Below, in pieces: positions 34,999-43,548 of a DNA stretch of 64,000 bases; position 1 is the first letter of the stretch; every line of letters starts with the position of its first letter. The notes below the pieces were generated by a model, which saw nothing but the letters and a program-made list of their open reading frames with translations, did not search any database and was not told where the DNA came from. A program made the translations under genes and the position numbers. Source of the stretch: Herbidospora solisilvae (GTDB taxonomy: Bacteria; Actinomycetota; Actinomycetes; Streptosporangiales; Streptosporangiaceae); the NCBI RefSeq assembly GCF_009901565.1, contig NZ_WXEW01000002.1, positions 310,001 through 374,000 of the forward strand, read 5' to 3'.

Positions 34999-35028
34999 GC
35001 TCCCGGCCGCGCCGAGCCGGGAGCTTTT
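34999..35028. terminator. Hairpin at the end of the DUF1996 gene
   Basis: GCTCCCGGC and GCCGGGAGC form a 9-bp stem with an 8-base loop. The T-run (TTTT) follows on the plus strand, so it is an orthodox terminator only in that direction; for the minus-strand DUF1996 gene it is a stem without a U-tract. Confidence 0.6.
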
Positions 35029-35038
35029 CAGCGGCGCG

Positions 35039-36376
35039 TCACGGAAGTTCGAAGTTCTCCGTCAGCGCCGCGCCTCGATGGGGTTTGTAGAGGTCGTAGC
35101 CGCGCGGGTTGCACTGGAGCCCGCCGTTGATGCAGTGGCGGACCAGCGCGGCCAGGATCGCCGGATCGTCCCAGGCGTTGAAGAAGTCGTAGTGCCACGA
35201 GTAGCCGCGGCCACTCGACAACCTGGCGTTCGACAGGTCTCCGCTCGCCGGGAAGGCGATCTTGAATTCCAGCATCGGCACCGCCACCGGGTGGGACGAC
35301 GGGCAGTAGCCGCCGACCGGGTAGGCCATGTGGCTCTTGTGGTTGGCGCTGTCGAGGTTCACGCCGTCCCAGCAGCTCGGGGCCTGGTAACGCACGTTGA
35401 CCTGGCTTCCGGCCGGGCAGTTGGCCGGGATGTCCCACTGGAAGGACAGGTCGCCGCACTCGAAGCCCTCGACCCGTCCGGGCGAGTCGCGGAACTCGGC
35501 GAGCGTGGCGGTCGGGCTGCCGACGACGAAGCGCAGGCCCTGCGGGAAGGGCACCACGCGCCAGTACTCGTGGATGCCGGACTTGTAGTAGATGACCTGG
35601 TTGCCGATCGGGGCGATGAGCTGGTCGCCCTTGTAGAAGCTCGGGAACCAGTAGGCCGACTTGTCATGCGGGTTGGTGCACGACGTCGAGCCGTTGAGCA
35701 GCGACGCCGAGGTGCTGGACGCGTTCGTCGTGGTGTTGCCGACGAAGGTGTGCATGTGGGAGGCGCCCGGCAGGTTCGGGTAGACGATGGGGTCGTCCGG
35801 GCGGTGCTGGGTGAGCGAGCAGTTGGCCTGGAACTCGCGGTGGGTGACCGGGTCGGTGAACGTCGGGCTCGGGACCGGCTGCTGGCCGGAGCCGCCCGTG
35901 CCGTAGATCTTGAACTCCCAGAGCGAGTAGCCGTAGCCGGTGCCGCGCTGGGTGCCGTAGAGGCGGACGTAGCGCCCCGAACCGGTGACGTTCAGCGTCT
36001 GCGTGCCGCCCGTGCCGGTCGTGGTGGTGTAGACGTCCGTGTACGGCCCGCCCGCGTTGGCGGAGGTCTGGATCTTGAACGACTTCCCGTAGGCGCCCTC
36101 CCACTGGAGGACCACCTGGGAGATCACGGCGTTGCCGCCCAGATCGACCTGGATCCACTGGGGGTCGCTGAAGGCGCTGGCCCAGCGGGTGCCGGTGTTG
36201 CCGTCGAACGCGGCGCCGGCGGCGTAGCCGTCGCCCTCGTTCGACGAGGCGGTGGCCGGCCGGTTCTGGGAGATGAGGGCGTCGGCGGCCATCGCGGGCG
36301 CGATGACGGCCAGCCCGGCCGTGATCGTCGCCACGATGGTGGCGACGATCAGGCTCAGGCGTATTCGTGGATGCAC
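35039..36376 (-). CDS. Secreted CBM32 (F5/8C)-DUF1996 protein
   Basis: A 445-residue exported protein. GTG 36376 is chosen because GAGGAG lies 5 bases upstream and a signal peptide follows (RLSLIVATIVATITAGLAVIAPAMAA). Residues about 35-165 are a discoidin/CBM32 domain (TRWASAFSDPQWIQVDLGG ... GYGYSLWEFKIYG), almost the same sequence as in the GH16-like protein at 49340. The rest is DUF1996, with CGDLSFQWDIPANCP and SCWDGVNLDSANHKSHMAYP and paired Cys; its function is unknown. A LacI-type palindrome lies 29 bp upstream of the start. Confidence 0.88.
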   Translation of the reverse strand: MHPRIRLSLIVATIVATITAGLAVIAPAMAADALISQNRPATASSNEGDGYAAGAAFDGNTGTRWASAFSDPQWIQVDLGGNAVISQVVLQWEGAYGKSFKIQTSANAGGPYTDVYTTTTGTGGTQTLNVTGSGRYVRLYGTQRGTGYGYSLWEFKIYGTGGSGQQPVPSPTFTDPVTHREFQANCSLTQHRPDDPIVYPNLPGASHMHTFVGNTTTNASSTSASLLNGSTSCTNPHDKSAYWFPSFYKGDQLIAPIGNQVIYYKSGIHEYWRVVPFPQGLRFVVGSPTATLAEFRDSPGRVEGFECGDLSFQWDIPANCPAGSQVNVRYQAPSCWDGVNLDSANHKSHMAYPVGGYCPSSHPVAVPMLEFKIAFPASGDLSNARLSSGRGYSWHYDFFNAWDDPAILAALVRHCINGGLQCNPRGYDLYKPHRGAALTENFELP

Positions 36377-36404
36377 GGCGTCTCCTCGGCAGGAAGGGGG
36401 GTGA

Positions 36405-36420
36405 TGGAGAGCGCTCTCCA
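36405..36420. promoter_or_regulatory. LacI-family-type operator upstream of the DUF1996 gene
   Basis: TGGAGAGCGCTCTCCA is a perfect 16-bp palindrome with the central GCGC typical of LacI-family sites. Identical 16-mers occur at 38929, 49169 and 49291. Confidence 0.8.
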
Positions 36421-36501
36421 AAGGAGAGTGGGCCGTGTCATCTCACCTTGTCAAGAGCCTGCCGGAAACACGCAGTTCACATACCGTGCTCCTGGGAACG
36501 C

Positions 36502-38904
36502 TCACGGCGAAGGGGACGCGACGCATTTGAGCCGCAGATCGACCACCGAGCGTCCGGCGTGCACGACGAACTCCCCGTCCTCGGTACGCCACCCGCCCGC
36601 CTCCCAGTGCTGGAAGGCCCTGCGGGGCAACTCGACGACCACGTCGACCGCCTCGCCCGGATCGGCGCGCACGACGGCGAACCCGGCCAGCCAGCGCGGC
36701 GGCCGGCCCGAGCCCGGTTTGGACAGGTAGACCTGCACGACCTCCCGTCCCGGCCGCTCGCCGGTGTTCCTGACCCGGACCCGGACCCCACCGCCGACCG
36801 GCGTGAGGCTCTCGTAGGACCACGTCGTGTAGCCGAGGCCGTGGCCGAACCAGTAGCCGGGCGACCGGTCGGCGGTCAGCCAGCCGCGATGGCCGACGTT
36901 CAGCCCCTCGGCGTAGATCACCTGCCCGTGCACCGGCGCGGCCGGGACGAGCGGGACGTCGCTCCAGGTCGTCGGCAGCCTGCCGCCCGGTTCGCGGCGC
37001 CCGGACAGCACGTCGGCGACGCCGTGCCCGCCCTGCTGCCCGGGGAACCAGCAGAGCAGCAGCGCGTCGACCTCGTCGCGCCAGGGCATCGCGACCGGCC
37101 CGCCCGAGTTGACCACGACGACCGTTCTCGCGGCGGCGGCGACGGCCTTGACGAGGTCGTCCTGGCGGCCGGGCAGCCCGAGGCCGGTCCGGTCGTGCGC
37201 CTCGCTCTCGATCTCCTCGGTGGTGCCGACCACGACGACCGCGACGTCGGCGCTCCTGGCCGCCTCGACGGCGGCCTGGATCGCGGCGTCGTCGTCGGGC
37301 CGGGGCGGGTCGGCGGCCAGCACGCAGGCCCGGCCGGTGTGGGGCTCGATCGCCCGGGTGCCCGTGACGAGCACCTCGACGCCCTCTTCGAGCCAGACGA
37401 CGGCGTGCCGGAAGGGCGGTTTCAGGTGGACGGTGGCGGGGTCGTCGCTGTCGCAGGGCACGTGGGTGTCGAGCACCCGCTGACCGTCGACGCTCAGGGT
37501 GAGGCGTCCCCAGCCGGCGACGGAGAGCCGCCAGTGCCCGGAGACCTCCGGGCGCAGGAAGGAGCTGACCTCGACGGTCGTGGTGCCCTCGACCAGCGAC
37601 GGCTCGGGCAACCATCCGGTCCGCCGGTCCTCGGCGAACAACTCCTCGCCGTCGTCGCCGAGCATCCGGACCCACGCCCGGTCGACCGGCGACGGCCCGG
37701 CCTGGACGTCGACGCCCGGCACGTGGACCAGTCCGGGCGCGACCTCCCGCAGCCCGTCGAGGATGGAGACGACCCCCGAGGGGTAGACGCCCCCGCTCCC
37801 GCCGCCCTGGATCCGGGTCCGCGCCGCGTGCGCCCCGATGACCACGATCCGGGGTGTGGACAGCGGCAGCACCCCGCCGTCGTTCTTCAGCAGCACGCAC
37901 GAGTCGGCCACCGCCCGCCGCAGCAGCGCGAGTTCGGCGGGGTCGCCCGCGGGCCCGCCGGCGGCCGGCTCCGATCCGGCCGTCTCCGGCGCGAGCCCGC
38001 CGTTCCGGGTGAGCTGCACCCGCTCGGCCAGCGTCATCGGAACTCCGCGGGGAGCTTCGCGACCGGGGTGCGGCGTCGGCGCGGTCGCCACCTCAGGCAG
38101 GACGCGGACCCGGTCGGCCAGCAACCGCAGCCGGGCGATCTTGTCGTGGACGACCTCCTCGGGGACCGTTCCCTCGCGGACGGCCGCGCGTAACGGGTCG
38201 CCCCAGAAGTCGTTCGGCCCCGGCATCGCGAGGTCCTGGCCCGACAGGGCCGAGGCGACCGTCGACCGGACGCCACCCCAGTCGGACACCACCACCCCGT
38301 CGAAGCCCCACTCGGTCTTCAGCGGGTCGCGCAGCAGTGGACTCTCGGCCATCGGCGCCCCGTTGACCTGGTTGTACGCCGACATCACCACCCACACCCC
38401 GGCCGCCACCGCCGCCTCGAACGGCGCGAGGTAGACCTCACGCAGCACGCGGGCCGCGATGAGCGAGTCGTAGGTCATCCGCTCGGTCTCGGCCTCGTTG
38501 CCCACGTAGTGCTTGGCCGTCGCCGCCACCCCGCGCGACTGCACGCCGGCGACGTAGGCGGCCCCGATCAGGCCGGTGAGCAGGGGGTCTTCGGAGAAGC
38601 ACTCGAAGTGGCGGCCCCCGAGCGGGGAACGGTGCAGGTTGAGGTTGGGGGCCAGCAGGACGTCGACCCCCTTGCGGCGGGCCTCGGAGCCCAGGAGGGC
38701 GCCGAGCTCGCCGACGAGGCCGACGTCCCAGGTCGCCGCCAGGGCGGTCGGTGAGGGCAGGACGAGCGAGGTGCGCCGCTCGTCCCAGCCGGGCCCGCGC
38801 ACCCCGACCGGGCCGTCGGACATGACGAGCTCGGGCAGCCCCAGGAGAGGTTCCGAAGCGGTCCGCCATACCGACGACCCGGACAACAGCCGGACGAAGT
38901 CCAC
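36502..38904 (-). CDS. GH3-family beta-glucosidase (cytosolic)
   Basis: An 800-residue glycoside hydrolase family 3 enzyme. The (beta/alpha)8 domain has LLAPNLNLHRSPLGGRHFECFSEDP, AKHYVGNEAE and the nucleophile Asp in FDGVVVSDWGG. A PA14-like insert (about 400-540) precedes the second alpha/beta half, and the C-terminal fibronectin-like domain starts near VRVRVRNTGERPG. No signal peptide is present, so it should act on imported glucosides. The GTG start at 38904 follows a GGGGGG run. A LacI-type palindrome is 25 bp upstream, and the NRPS gene ends 66 bp upstream on the same strand. Confidence 0.92.
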   Translation of the reverse strand: MDFVRLLSGSSVWRTASEPLLGLPELVMSDGPVGVRGPGWDERRTSLVLPSPTALAATWDVGLVGELGALLGSEARRKGVDVLLAPNLNLHRSPLGGRHFECFSEDPLLTGLIGAAYVAGVQSRGVAATAKHYVGNEAETERMTYDSLIAARVLREVYLAPFEAAVAAGVWVVMSAYNQVNGAPMAESPLLRDPLKTEWGFDGVVVSDWGGVRSTVASALSGQDLAMPGPNDFWGDPLRAAVREGTVPEEVVHDKIARLRLLADRVRVLPEVATAPTPHPGREAPRGVPMTLAERVQLTRNGGLAPETAGSEPAAGGPAGDPAELALLRRAVADSCVLLKNDGGVLPLSTPRIVVIGAHAARTRIQGGGSGGVYPSGVVSILDGLREVAPGLVHVPGVDVQAGPSPVDRAWVRMLGDDGEELFAEDRRTGWLPEPSLVEGTTTVEVSSFLRPEVSGHWRLSVAGWGRLTLSVDGQRVLDTHVPCDSDDPATVHLKPPFRHAVVWLEEGVEVLVTGTRAIEPHTGRACVLAADPPRPDDDAAIQAAVEAARSADVAVVVVGTTEEIESEAHDRTGLGLPGRQDDLVKAVAAAARTVVVVNSGGPVAMPWRDEVDALLLCWFPGQQGGHGVADVLSGRREPGGRLPTTWSDVPLVPAAPVHGQVIYAEGLNVGHRGWLTADRSPGYWFGHGLGYTTWSYESLTPVGGGVRVRVRNTGERPGREVVQVYLSKPGSGRPPRWLAGFAVVRADPGEAVDVVVELPRRAFQHWEAGGWRTEDGEFVVHAGRSVVDLRLKCVASPSP

Positions 38905-38928
38905 AGATCCCCCCGCGTCTGAGTGGGT

Positions 38929-38944
38929 TGGAGAGCGCTCTCCA
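38929..38944. promoter_or_regulatory. LacI-family-type operator upstream of the GH3 gene
   Basis: TGGAGAGCGCTCTCCA, identical to the site before the DUF1996 gene, lies 25 bp upstream of the GH3 start and 26 bp after the NRPS stop codon. Confidence 0.8.
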
Positions 38945-38969
38945 TTGAAGGGATCCGGGACGTGCCCTG

Positions 38970-41900
38970 TCAATCCACCAGCCGCGCCGCCTCCTCGTCG
39001 GTGAGGGCGTCGAACTCCTCGGCCAGCAGGTCCTCGATGGTCCTGGCCAGCTCCTCGACCGTCCGGCGGAGGAACAGATACCGGATCGGCACGTCGAGGT
39101 CGATGATGGCGCGGATGCGGGCCGCCACCCGTACCGCGATCAGGGAGTGGCCGCCGACGGCGAAGAAGTCGTCGAGCGCGCCGACCCGTTCGAGGCCGAG
39201 GACCTCCTGCCAGATGTCGGCCACCAGGCGTTCGGCGTCGGTGCGCGGCTCGACGAACGCGGCCCCGCTCTCGGCCACCGGATCGGGCAGCGCCTTGCGG
39301 TCGACCTTGCCGCTGATGGTCATCGGCATCGCGGTCAGACGGGTCCAGAGCGCCGGCATCATGTACGCCGGAAGGATCTTCTCCAGGTGGTCGCGCAGGT
39401 CGCCCAGGTCGGCGTCGCCGACGATGTAGCCGACGAGGATGTCGCCCCGCGCGGTCACCGCCGCCTGGTCGACCCCGGGGCAGGTGAGGATCGCCGCCTC
39501 GACCTCGCCGGGTTCGACCCGGAACCCCCGGACCTTGACCTGGTTGTCCATCCGGCCGAGGAACTCCAGGTTCCCGTCGAAGCCCCACCGGGCCCGGTCG
39601 CCGGTCCGGTAGACCCGCTCGCCCTCGAACTCGACGAAACGTTCGGCGGTCAGCTCGGGGCGGCCGTGGTAGCCGTCGGCCACCCCGGCCCCGCCGATGA
39701 GCAGCTCACCGGCGACGAAGGTCGGCGCGACGCCGCCCGCGCGGTTGGCGACGTAGCAGGTGGTGTTGGCGATCGGCCGCCCGATCCGGGGCTCCCCGCC
39801 GCCGGGGGGCACCTCCCAGGTGGTGGACCAGATGGTGGTTTCGGTGGGGCCGTACACGTTGACCAGGCGGCCGAGCCTCGGCCGCAGCTCGCGCGACAGC
39901 TCCTCGGGCAGCGCCTCGCCGCCGACCAGCCCGGTGATCGCCGGGTCGGAGAACCCGGCCTCGATCAGCACCCGCCAGCCCGACGGCGTCGACTGGATGT
40001 GGGTGATCCCGGCGTCCCGGATGAGCTTGATCTGCGCCGCGCCGTCGACCGCGACGTCCCGCCCGGCGATGACCGCCCTGCCCCCGCCGATCAGCGGCAG
40101 GTAGAGCTCCAGCGCCGAGATGTCGAACGACACCGACGACAGCACCAGCCAGACCTGCCCGGGGTCCGACCCGAGCAGGTCGGCCATTCCGGCCAGGAAG
40201 TTCGCCAGCGCCGAGTGCCGGATCACCACCCCCTTGGGCCGCCCGGTGGAGCCCGAGGTGTAGAGGGTGTACGCGTGGTCGTCCGGCCCCGGCGGGAACC
40301 CCTCGGACGGGTCGGCGGCGAGGGCCTCGGAGACCGTGACGACCTCGACGCCCGGCGGCAGCCGCTCGGCGGGCCCCTCGTCGGCCAGCACCAGCACCGC
40401 GCCGGAGTCCTCCAGCATGTACTGGATGCGGGCCGGCGGGTTGTCGGGGTCGATCGGCAGGTAGGCCGCCCCCGACCGCAGCACGCCGAGCAGCGCGGGC
40501 AGCACCCGCACCGACCGGTCGACGCACACCGCGACGACCGACCCGCGCCGGTCGCCGAGCCGCCCCGCGATCCGGGCCGCGGCCTGGTCGAGCTCGGCGT
40601 AGGTCAGCACGTGCTCGCCGTCGGAGAAGGCGATCGCGTCGGGCGTGCGGGCCACCTGGTCGGCGAACAGGCGGGGCAGCGGCGCCGGGATGGGCCGCTC
40701 GGTGGCGTTCCACGTGGTGACGAGCCTCTCCCGCTCGCCGTCGGTCATGAGGGGCAACCGCGAGAGCGGCAGCGCCGGGTCGTCGGCGATGCCGTGCAGC
40801 AGCACCCGCCAGCGTTCGAACAGGGCCGCGACGGTCGGCTCGTCGAACAGGTCGGTGTCGTAGCGGACCACGGTCACCAGGTCGCCGCTGTCGTCGCCGG
40901 CCCAGAAGACGTCCACCGCGACGTCGCAGCGCACCCACTTCCACCCGTGCGGGAAGGGGGTCGCGGTCAGCCCGGAGAAGTGCTGCTCGCGCTCCAGCTC
41001 GCCCGGGTGCAAGGTGAGCGTGGTCTGGTAGAACGGCGTGACGCTGAGGTCGCGGCCGATGTCGAGCTCCTCGACGAGCCGCTCGAACGGCACCCGCCGC
41101 CGCGACAGCGCCCCCAGCAGGGAGGCCATCGTGCTCCGCAGGAACTTCTGGAACGGCGGGTCGCCGGACAGGTCGCCGCGCAGCACCAGCATGCCCGACA
41201 ACCCGGCCACCAGCGCCTGGGCCTCCTCGGTGTCCCGCCCGCCGTCGGGCACGCCGACGGTCACGTCGTCCTGGCCGGAGTGCCGCGACAGCAGCACCTG
41301 GTAGGCGGCCAGCAGCAGCGCGAACAGCGTGCACCGCGAGCCGCGGGCCACCTCCGAGAGCCGGGAGACCAGCGCCGCCGGGAGCCGGAACGCGATCTCG
41401 TCGCCGTGCCCGATCCGCTCGGCCGGGCGCGGCCGGTCGGAGGGCAGCTCCAGGGTCGGCGGGTTCGCCAGGCGCTCCCGCCAGTACTCCAGCTCCTTCG
41501 GGTCGATCTCCGGCGTGAGCGCGGCGTGCTCCCGGGCGGTGACCTTCAGCGGGTCGGGTTCGCCGCCGCCGTAGAAGACCACCAGGTCGTCCATGAGGAC
41601 GTCCAGCGACCAGCCGTCGGCGATGATGTGGTGGGTCACCAGCACCAGCACGTGGCTCTCCGGCCCCAGGCCGATCACCGACACCCGGAACGGCAGGTCG
41701 GCGACCAGGTCGAAGGGCCGGTTGGTACGTTCGGCGACGAGCGTCTCCGCCTCCTCGGTGGACGAGGCGCGCAGCCACTCCACCTCGACCGGCGCGGCCG
41801 GTTCGACGACCAGCACCGGCCGCCCGTCGACGGCGGGGAAGCGGGTCCGCAGCGTCTCGTGCCGCCGGGCCAGCGCCGTCACCGCCCCTGCAAGCGCGGC

Positions 41901-42005
41901 GGGGTCGAGCCGCCCGGTCAGCAGCCGGACCCGGTGCAGGTTGAAGGCGGCGTCCTCGGGGTCGAACTGCTGGAGGAACCAGGCGCGTAACTGGGCCGGG
42001 GTCAT
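38970..42005 (-). CDS. Nonribosomal peptide synthetase module, C-A-T
   Basis: A 1,011-residue NRPS. The condensation domain (about 1-430) keeps HHxxxDG as THHIIADGWS. The adenylation domain (about 450-840) has LYTSGSTGRPKG, NVYGPTETT and YRTGDRARW. The carrier domain (about 935-1000) has the pantetheine Ser in FAVGGHSLIAV. By eye the specificity residues read D-I-L-Q-V-G-V-I-W-K, close to the glycine code. No TE or epimerase is present, so the chain must be handed on. The ATG overlaps the glycosyltransferase stop by 4 bases. Short C domain N-terminus is normal for a stand-alone module. Confidence 0.93.
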   Translation of the reverse strand: MTPAQLRAWFLQQFDPEDAAFNLHRVRLLTGRLDPAALAGAVTALARRHETLRTRFPAVDGRPVLVVEPAAPVEVEWLRASSTEEAETLVAERTNRPFDLVADLPFRVSVIGLGPESHVLVLVTHHIIADGWSLDVLMDDLVVFYGGGEPDPLKVTAREHAALTPEIDPKELEYWRERLANPPTLELPSDRPRPAERIGHGDEIAFRLPAALVSRLSEVARGSRCTLFALLLAAYQVLLSRHSGQDDVTVGVPDGGRDTEEAQALVAGLSGMLVLRGDLSGDPPFQKFLRSTMASLLGALSRRRVPFERLVEELDIGRDLSVTPFYQTTLTLHPGELEREQHFSGLTATPFPHGWKWVRCDVAVDVFWAGDDSGDLVTVVRYDTDLFDEPTVAALFERWRVLLHGIADDPALPLSRLPLMTDGERERLVTTWNATERPIPAPLPRLFADQVARTPDAIAFSDGEHVLTYAELDQAAARIAGRLGDRRGSVVAVCVDRSVRVLPALLGVLRSGAAYLPIDPDNPPARIQYMLEDSGAVLVLADEGPAERLPPGVEVVTVSEALAADPSEGFPPGPDDHAYTLYTSGSTGRPKGVVIRHSALANFLAGMADLLGSDPGQVWLVLSSVSFDISALELYLPLIGGGRAVIAGRDVAVDGAAQIKLIRDAGITHIQSTPSGWRVLIEAGFSDPAITGLVGGEALPEELSRELRPRLGRLVNVYGPTETTIWSTTWEVPPGGGEPRIGRPIANTTCYVANRAGGVAPTFVAGELLIGGAGVADGYHGRPELTAERFVEFEGERVYRTGDRARWGFDGNLEFLGRMDNQVKVRGFRVEPGEVEAAILTCPGVDQAAVTARGDILVGYIVGDADLGDLRDHLEKILPAYMMPALWTRLTAMPMTISGKVDRKALPDPVAESGAAFVEPRTDAERLVADIWQEVLGLERVGALDDFFAVGGHSLIAVRVAARIRAIIDLDVPIRYLFLRRTVEELARTIEDLLAEEFDALTDEEAARLVD

Positions 42006-43240
42006 GCCGTCTCTCCTGAGCGCAGTCGGCGGGCGAGCGCCAGGCGCTCCTCCCGGGTGAGTAGATGTCTGGCCGAATAGGGGGCCGGGTTCGCGGCCAG
42101 CCCCTCGATCGCCTCGGCCGCCGCGCCGAGCCCGCCGTCGGCGGGCACCCGGACACGCGGGCCGGTCAGCGCGGCCTTCAGCAGCGCCGCCGCCTCCTCG
42201 GGCGACCAGCGCTGCTCGGGCAACCACGACCCGAGCCCGGCCGCCGCGACGCGGGCGCCGTTCTCGGCCCGGTCGAAGCCGTGGGCCAGGACGACCTGCG
42301 GGGTGCCCGAGGTGGCCGCCCTGATCAGGGTGCCGATCCCGCCGTGGTGCAGGATCGCCCCCACCCGCGGCACGACCCGCTCGAACGGCAGGCCGGGGAA
42401 CCAGCGCATCCCGTCGGGCAGCGTCGCGGGCACCAGGTCGCGGTGCCGCACGGCCAGCAGCGCGGGCCGCCCGACCGCCCGGCAGGCCTCCACGGCGACC
42501 TCGTAGAACCGCTGGTGCAACATCCGGCCGGTCCCGCCGGTGACCAGGACGGCGTCCTGGTCGAGCAGTTCCCCGGCCTCCGGCGGCAGCTCGTGGTCGC
42601 CGGCCGAGTCGCCGAGCGGCGCGCCGGTCAGGCGCACCCGCTTCGGCGCGGGAGTGCCCGCCCGGTCGAACCACGAGGGCCAGAGCGCCACGTCGAGATG
42701 GGCCGAGGCGAACCACGCCGCCCAGTCCTTGACGGGCGGCAGCCCGTTGCCCGCGCGGATGGCGTCGAGGCGGTCGGCCATCGTCCGCGCGTAGGTGTGC
42801 GCGATGCCGCGCTCGGACATGTACTGGATCGGCGTCACCGCGACCCAGGCCGCCGGGGCGTCGAGCGCCTCGGCCGCGAACAGGGTGGAGATGGCCGTGG
42901 TGTGCCGTCCCACCAGGATCGTCTCGCCGGGAACGTATCGTTCCATCGTGTGCCGGATCTCGAACACGATCTGCTCGAACAGCCCGTTGGCCTCGTAGTA
43001 GTCGCGCCAGCGCCCGAGGCCGGCGCCCAGCAGCGGGGGAGTGTCCGCCAGGTTCGCCTCGTACGCCTCCCGCGTGTCGATCGCGGTGAACTCCAGGCCG
43101 GCCCCCTCGGCCAGGTCCCGGAAGGGGCCGTGGGTGAGCAGCTCGACCTCGTGGCCGCGCTCGCGCAGCGCCCGGCCGAGGGCCACGAACGGCAGCACGT
43201 CACCATGGCTGCCGTGCGTGGACATGATCACTCGCGCCAC
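42002..43240 (-). CDS. GT1-family (macrolide-glycosyltransferase-like) glycosyltransferase
   Basis: A 412-residue UDP-sugar-type transferase of the MGT/UGT group. It has the N-terminal acceptor domain with STHGSHGDVLPFVALGRALRERGH and the C-terminal donor motif ILHHGGIGTLIRAATSGTPQVVLAHGFDRAENGARV. GTG 43240 has GGAG 8 bases upstream and overlaps the carrier-protein gene by 13 bases. Within an NRPS operon it probably glycosylates the peptide, either as a tailoring step or for self-protection. The nearby GH3 beta-glucosidase could remove such a sugar. Confidence 0.9.
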   Translation of the reverse strand: MARVIMSTHGSHGDVLPFVALGRALRERGHEVELLTHGPFRDLAEGAGLEFTAIDTREAYEANLADTPPLLGAGLGRWRDYYEANGLFEQIVFEIRHTMERYVPGETILVGRHTTAISTLFAAEALDAPAAWVAVTPIQYMSERGIAHTYARTMADRLDAIRAGNGLPPVKDWAAWFASAHLDVALWPSWFDRAGTPAPKRVRLTGAPLGDSAGDHELPPEAGELLDQDAVLVTGGTGRMLHQRFYEVAVEACRAVGRPALLAVRHRDLVPATLPDGMRWFPGLPFERVVPRVGAILHHGGIGTLIRAATSGTPQVVLAHGFDRAENGARVAAAGLGSWLPEQRWSPEEAAALLKAALTGPRVRVPADGGLGAAAEAIEGLAANPAPYSARHLLTREERLALARRLRSGETA

Positions 43241-43548
43241 GTGCGGTCTCCCAGGAGCGCCTTGATCTCGCCCGTCGGCAGGGCGTCGACCTCGGCGAGC
43301 AGCGCCTCGACGTCCTCGCCCTCCTCGTCGAGGATCTCCTGGATGGCCCGTGCCGCCCCGGACGCGGTCAGGTCGCCCGCGAACAGCACCTCGACCGGCA
43401 GTACCACCCCGAACTCGCTCTCCACCCGGGCTAAGAACTGCACCATCGCGAGCGACTGACCGCCGAGGTCGAAGAAGTCCTCGTCCGGTGACGTGACCGG
43501 AACCCCGAGGATCTCGCTCCAGAGCCGCATGACCCGCTCTTCGTTCAC
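43228..43548 (-). CDS. Free-standing peptidyl/acyl carrier protein
   Basis: A 106-residue carrier protein. The phosphopantetheine Ser is in DEDFFDLGGQSLAMVQF, within a four-helix carrier domain (about 1-78). An acidic C-terminal extension (ILDEEGEDVEALLAEVDALP) may be a docking segment. It overlaps the large NRPS stop by 4 bases. It could deliver a starter acyl or amino acid to the C domain of either module; no stand-alone adenylating enzyme for it is in the window. A structured repeat (43579-43634) lies 31 bases upstream. Confidence 0.9.
   Translation of the reverse strand: MNEERVMRLWSEILGVPVTSPDEDFFDLGGQSLAMVQFLARVESEFGVVLPVEVLFAGDLTASGAARAIQEILDEEGEDVEALLAEVDALPTGEIKALLGDRTWRE

Noticed and set aside
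36376-36421. ATG 36421 as start of the DUF1996 protein
   Set aside because: It would place the operator palindrome inside the coding region and put a polar stretch before the signal peptide; GTG 36376 has GAGGAG upstream.
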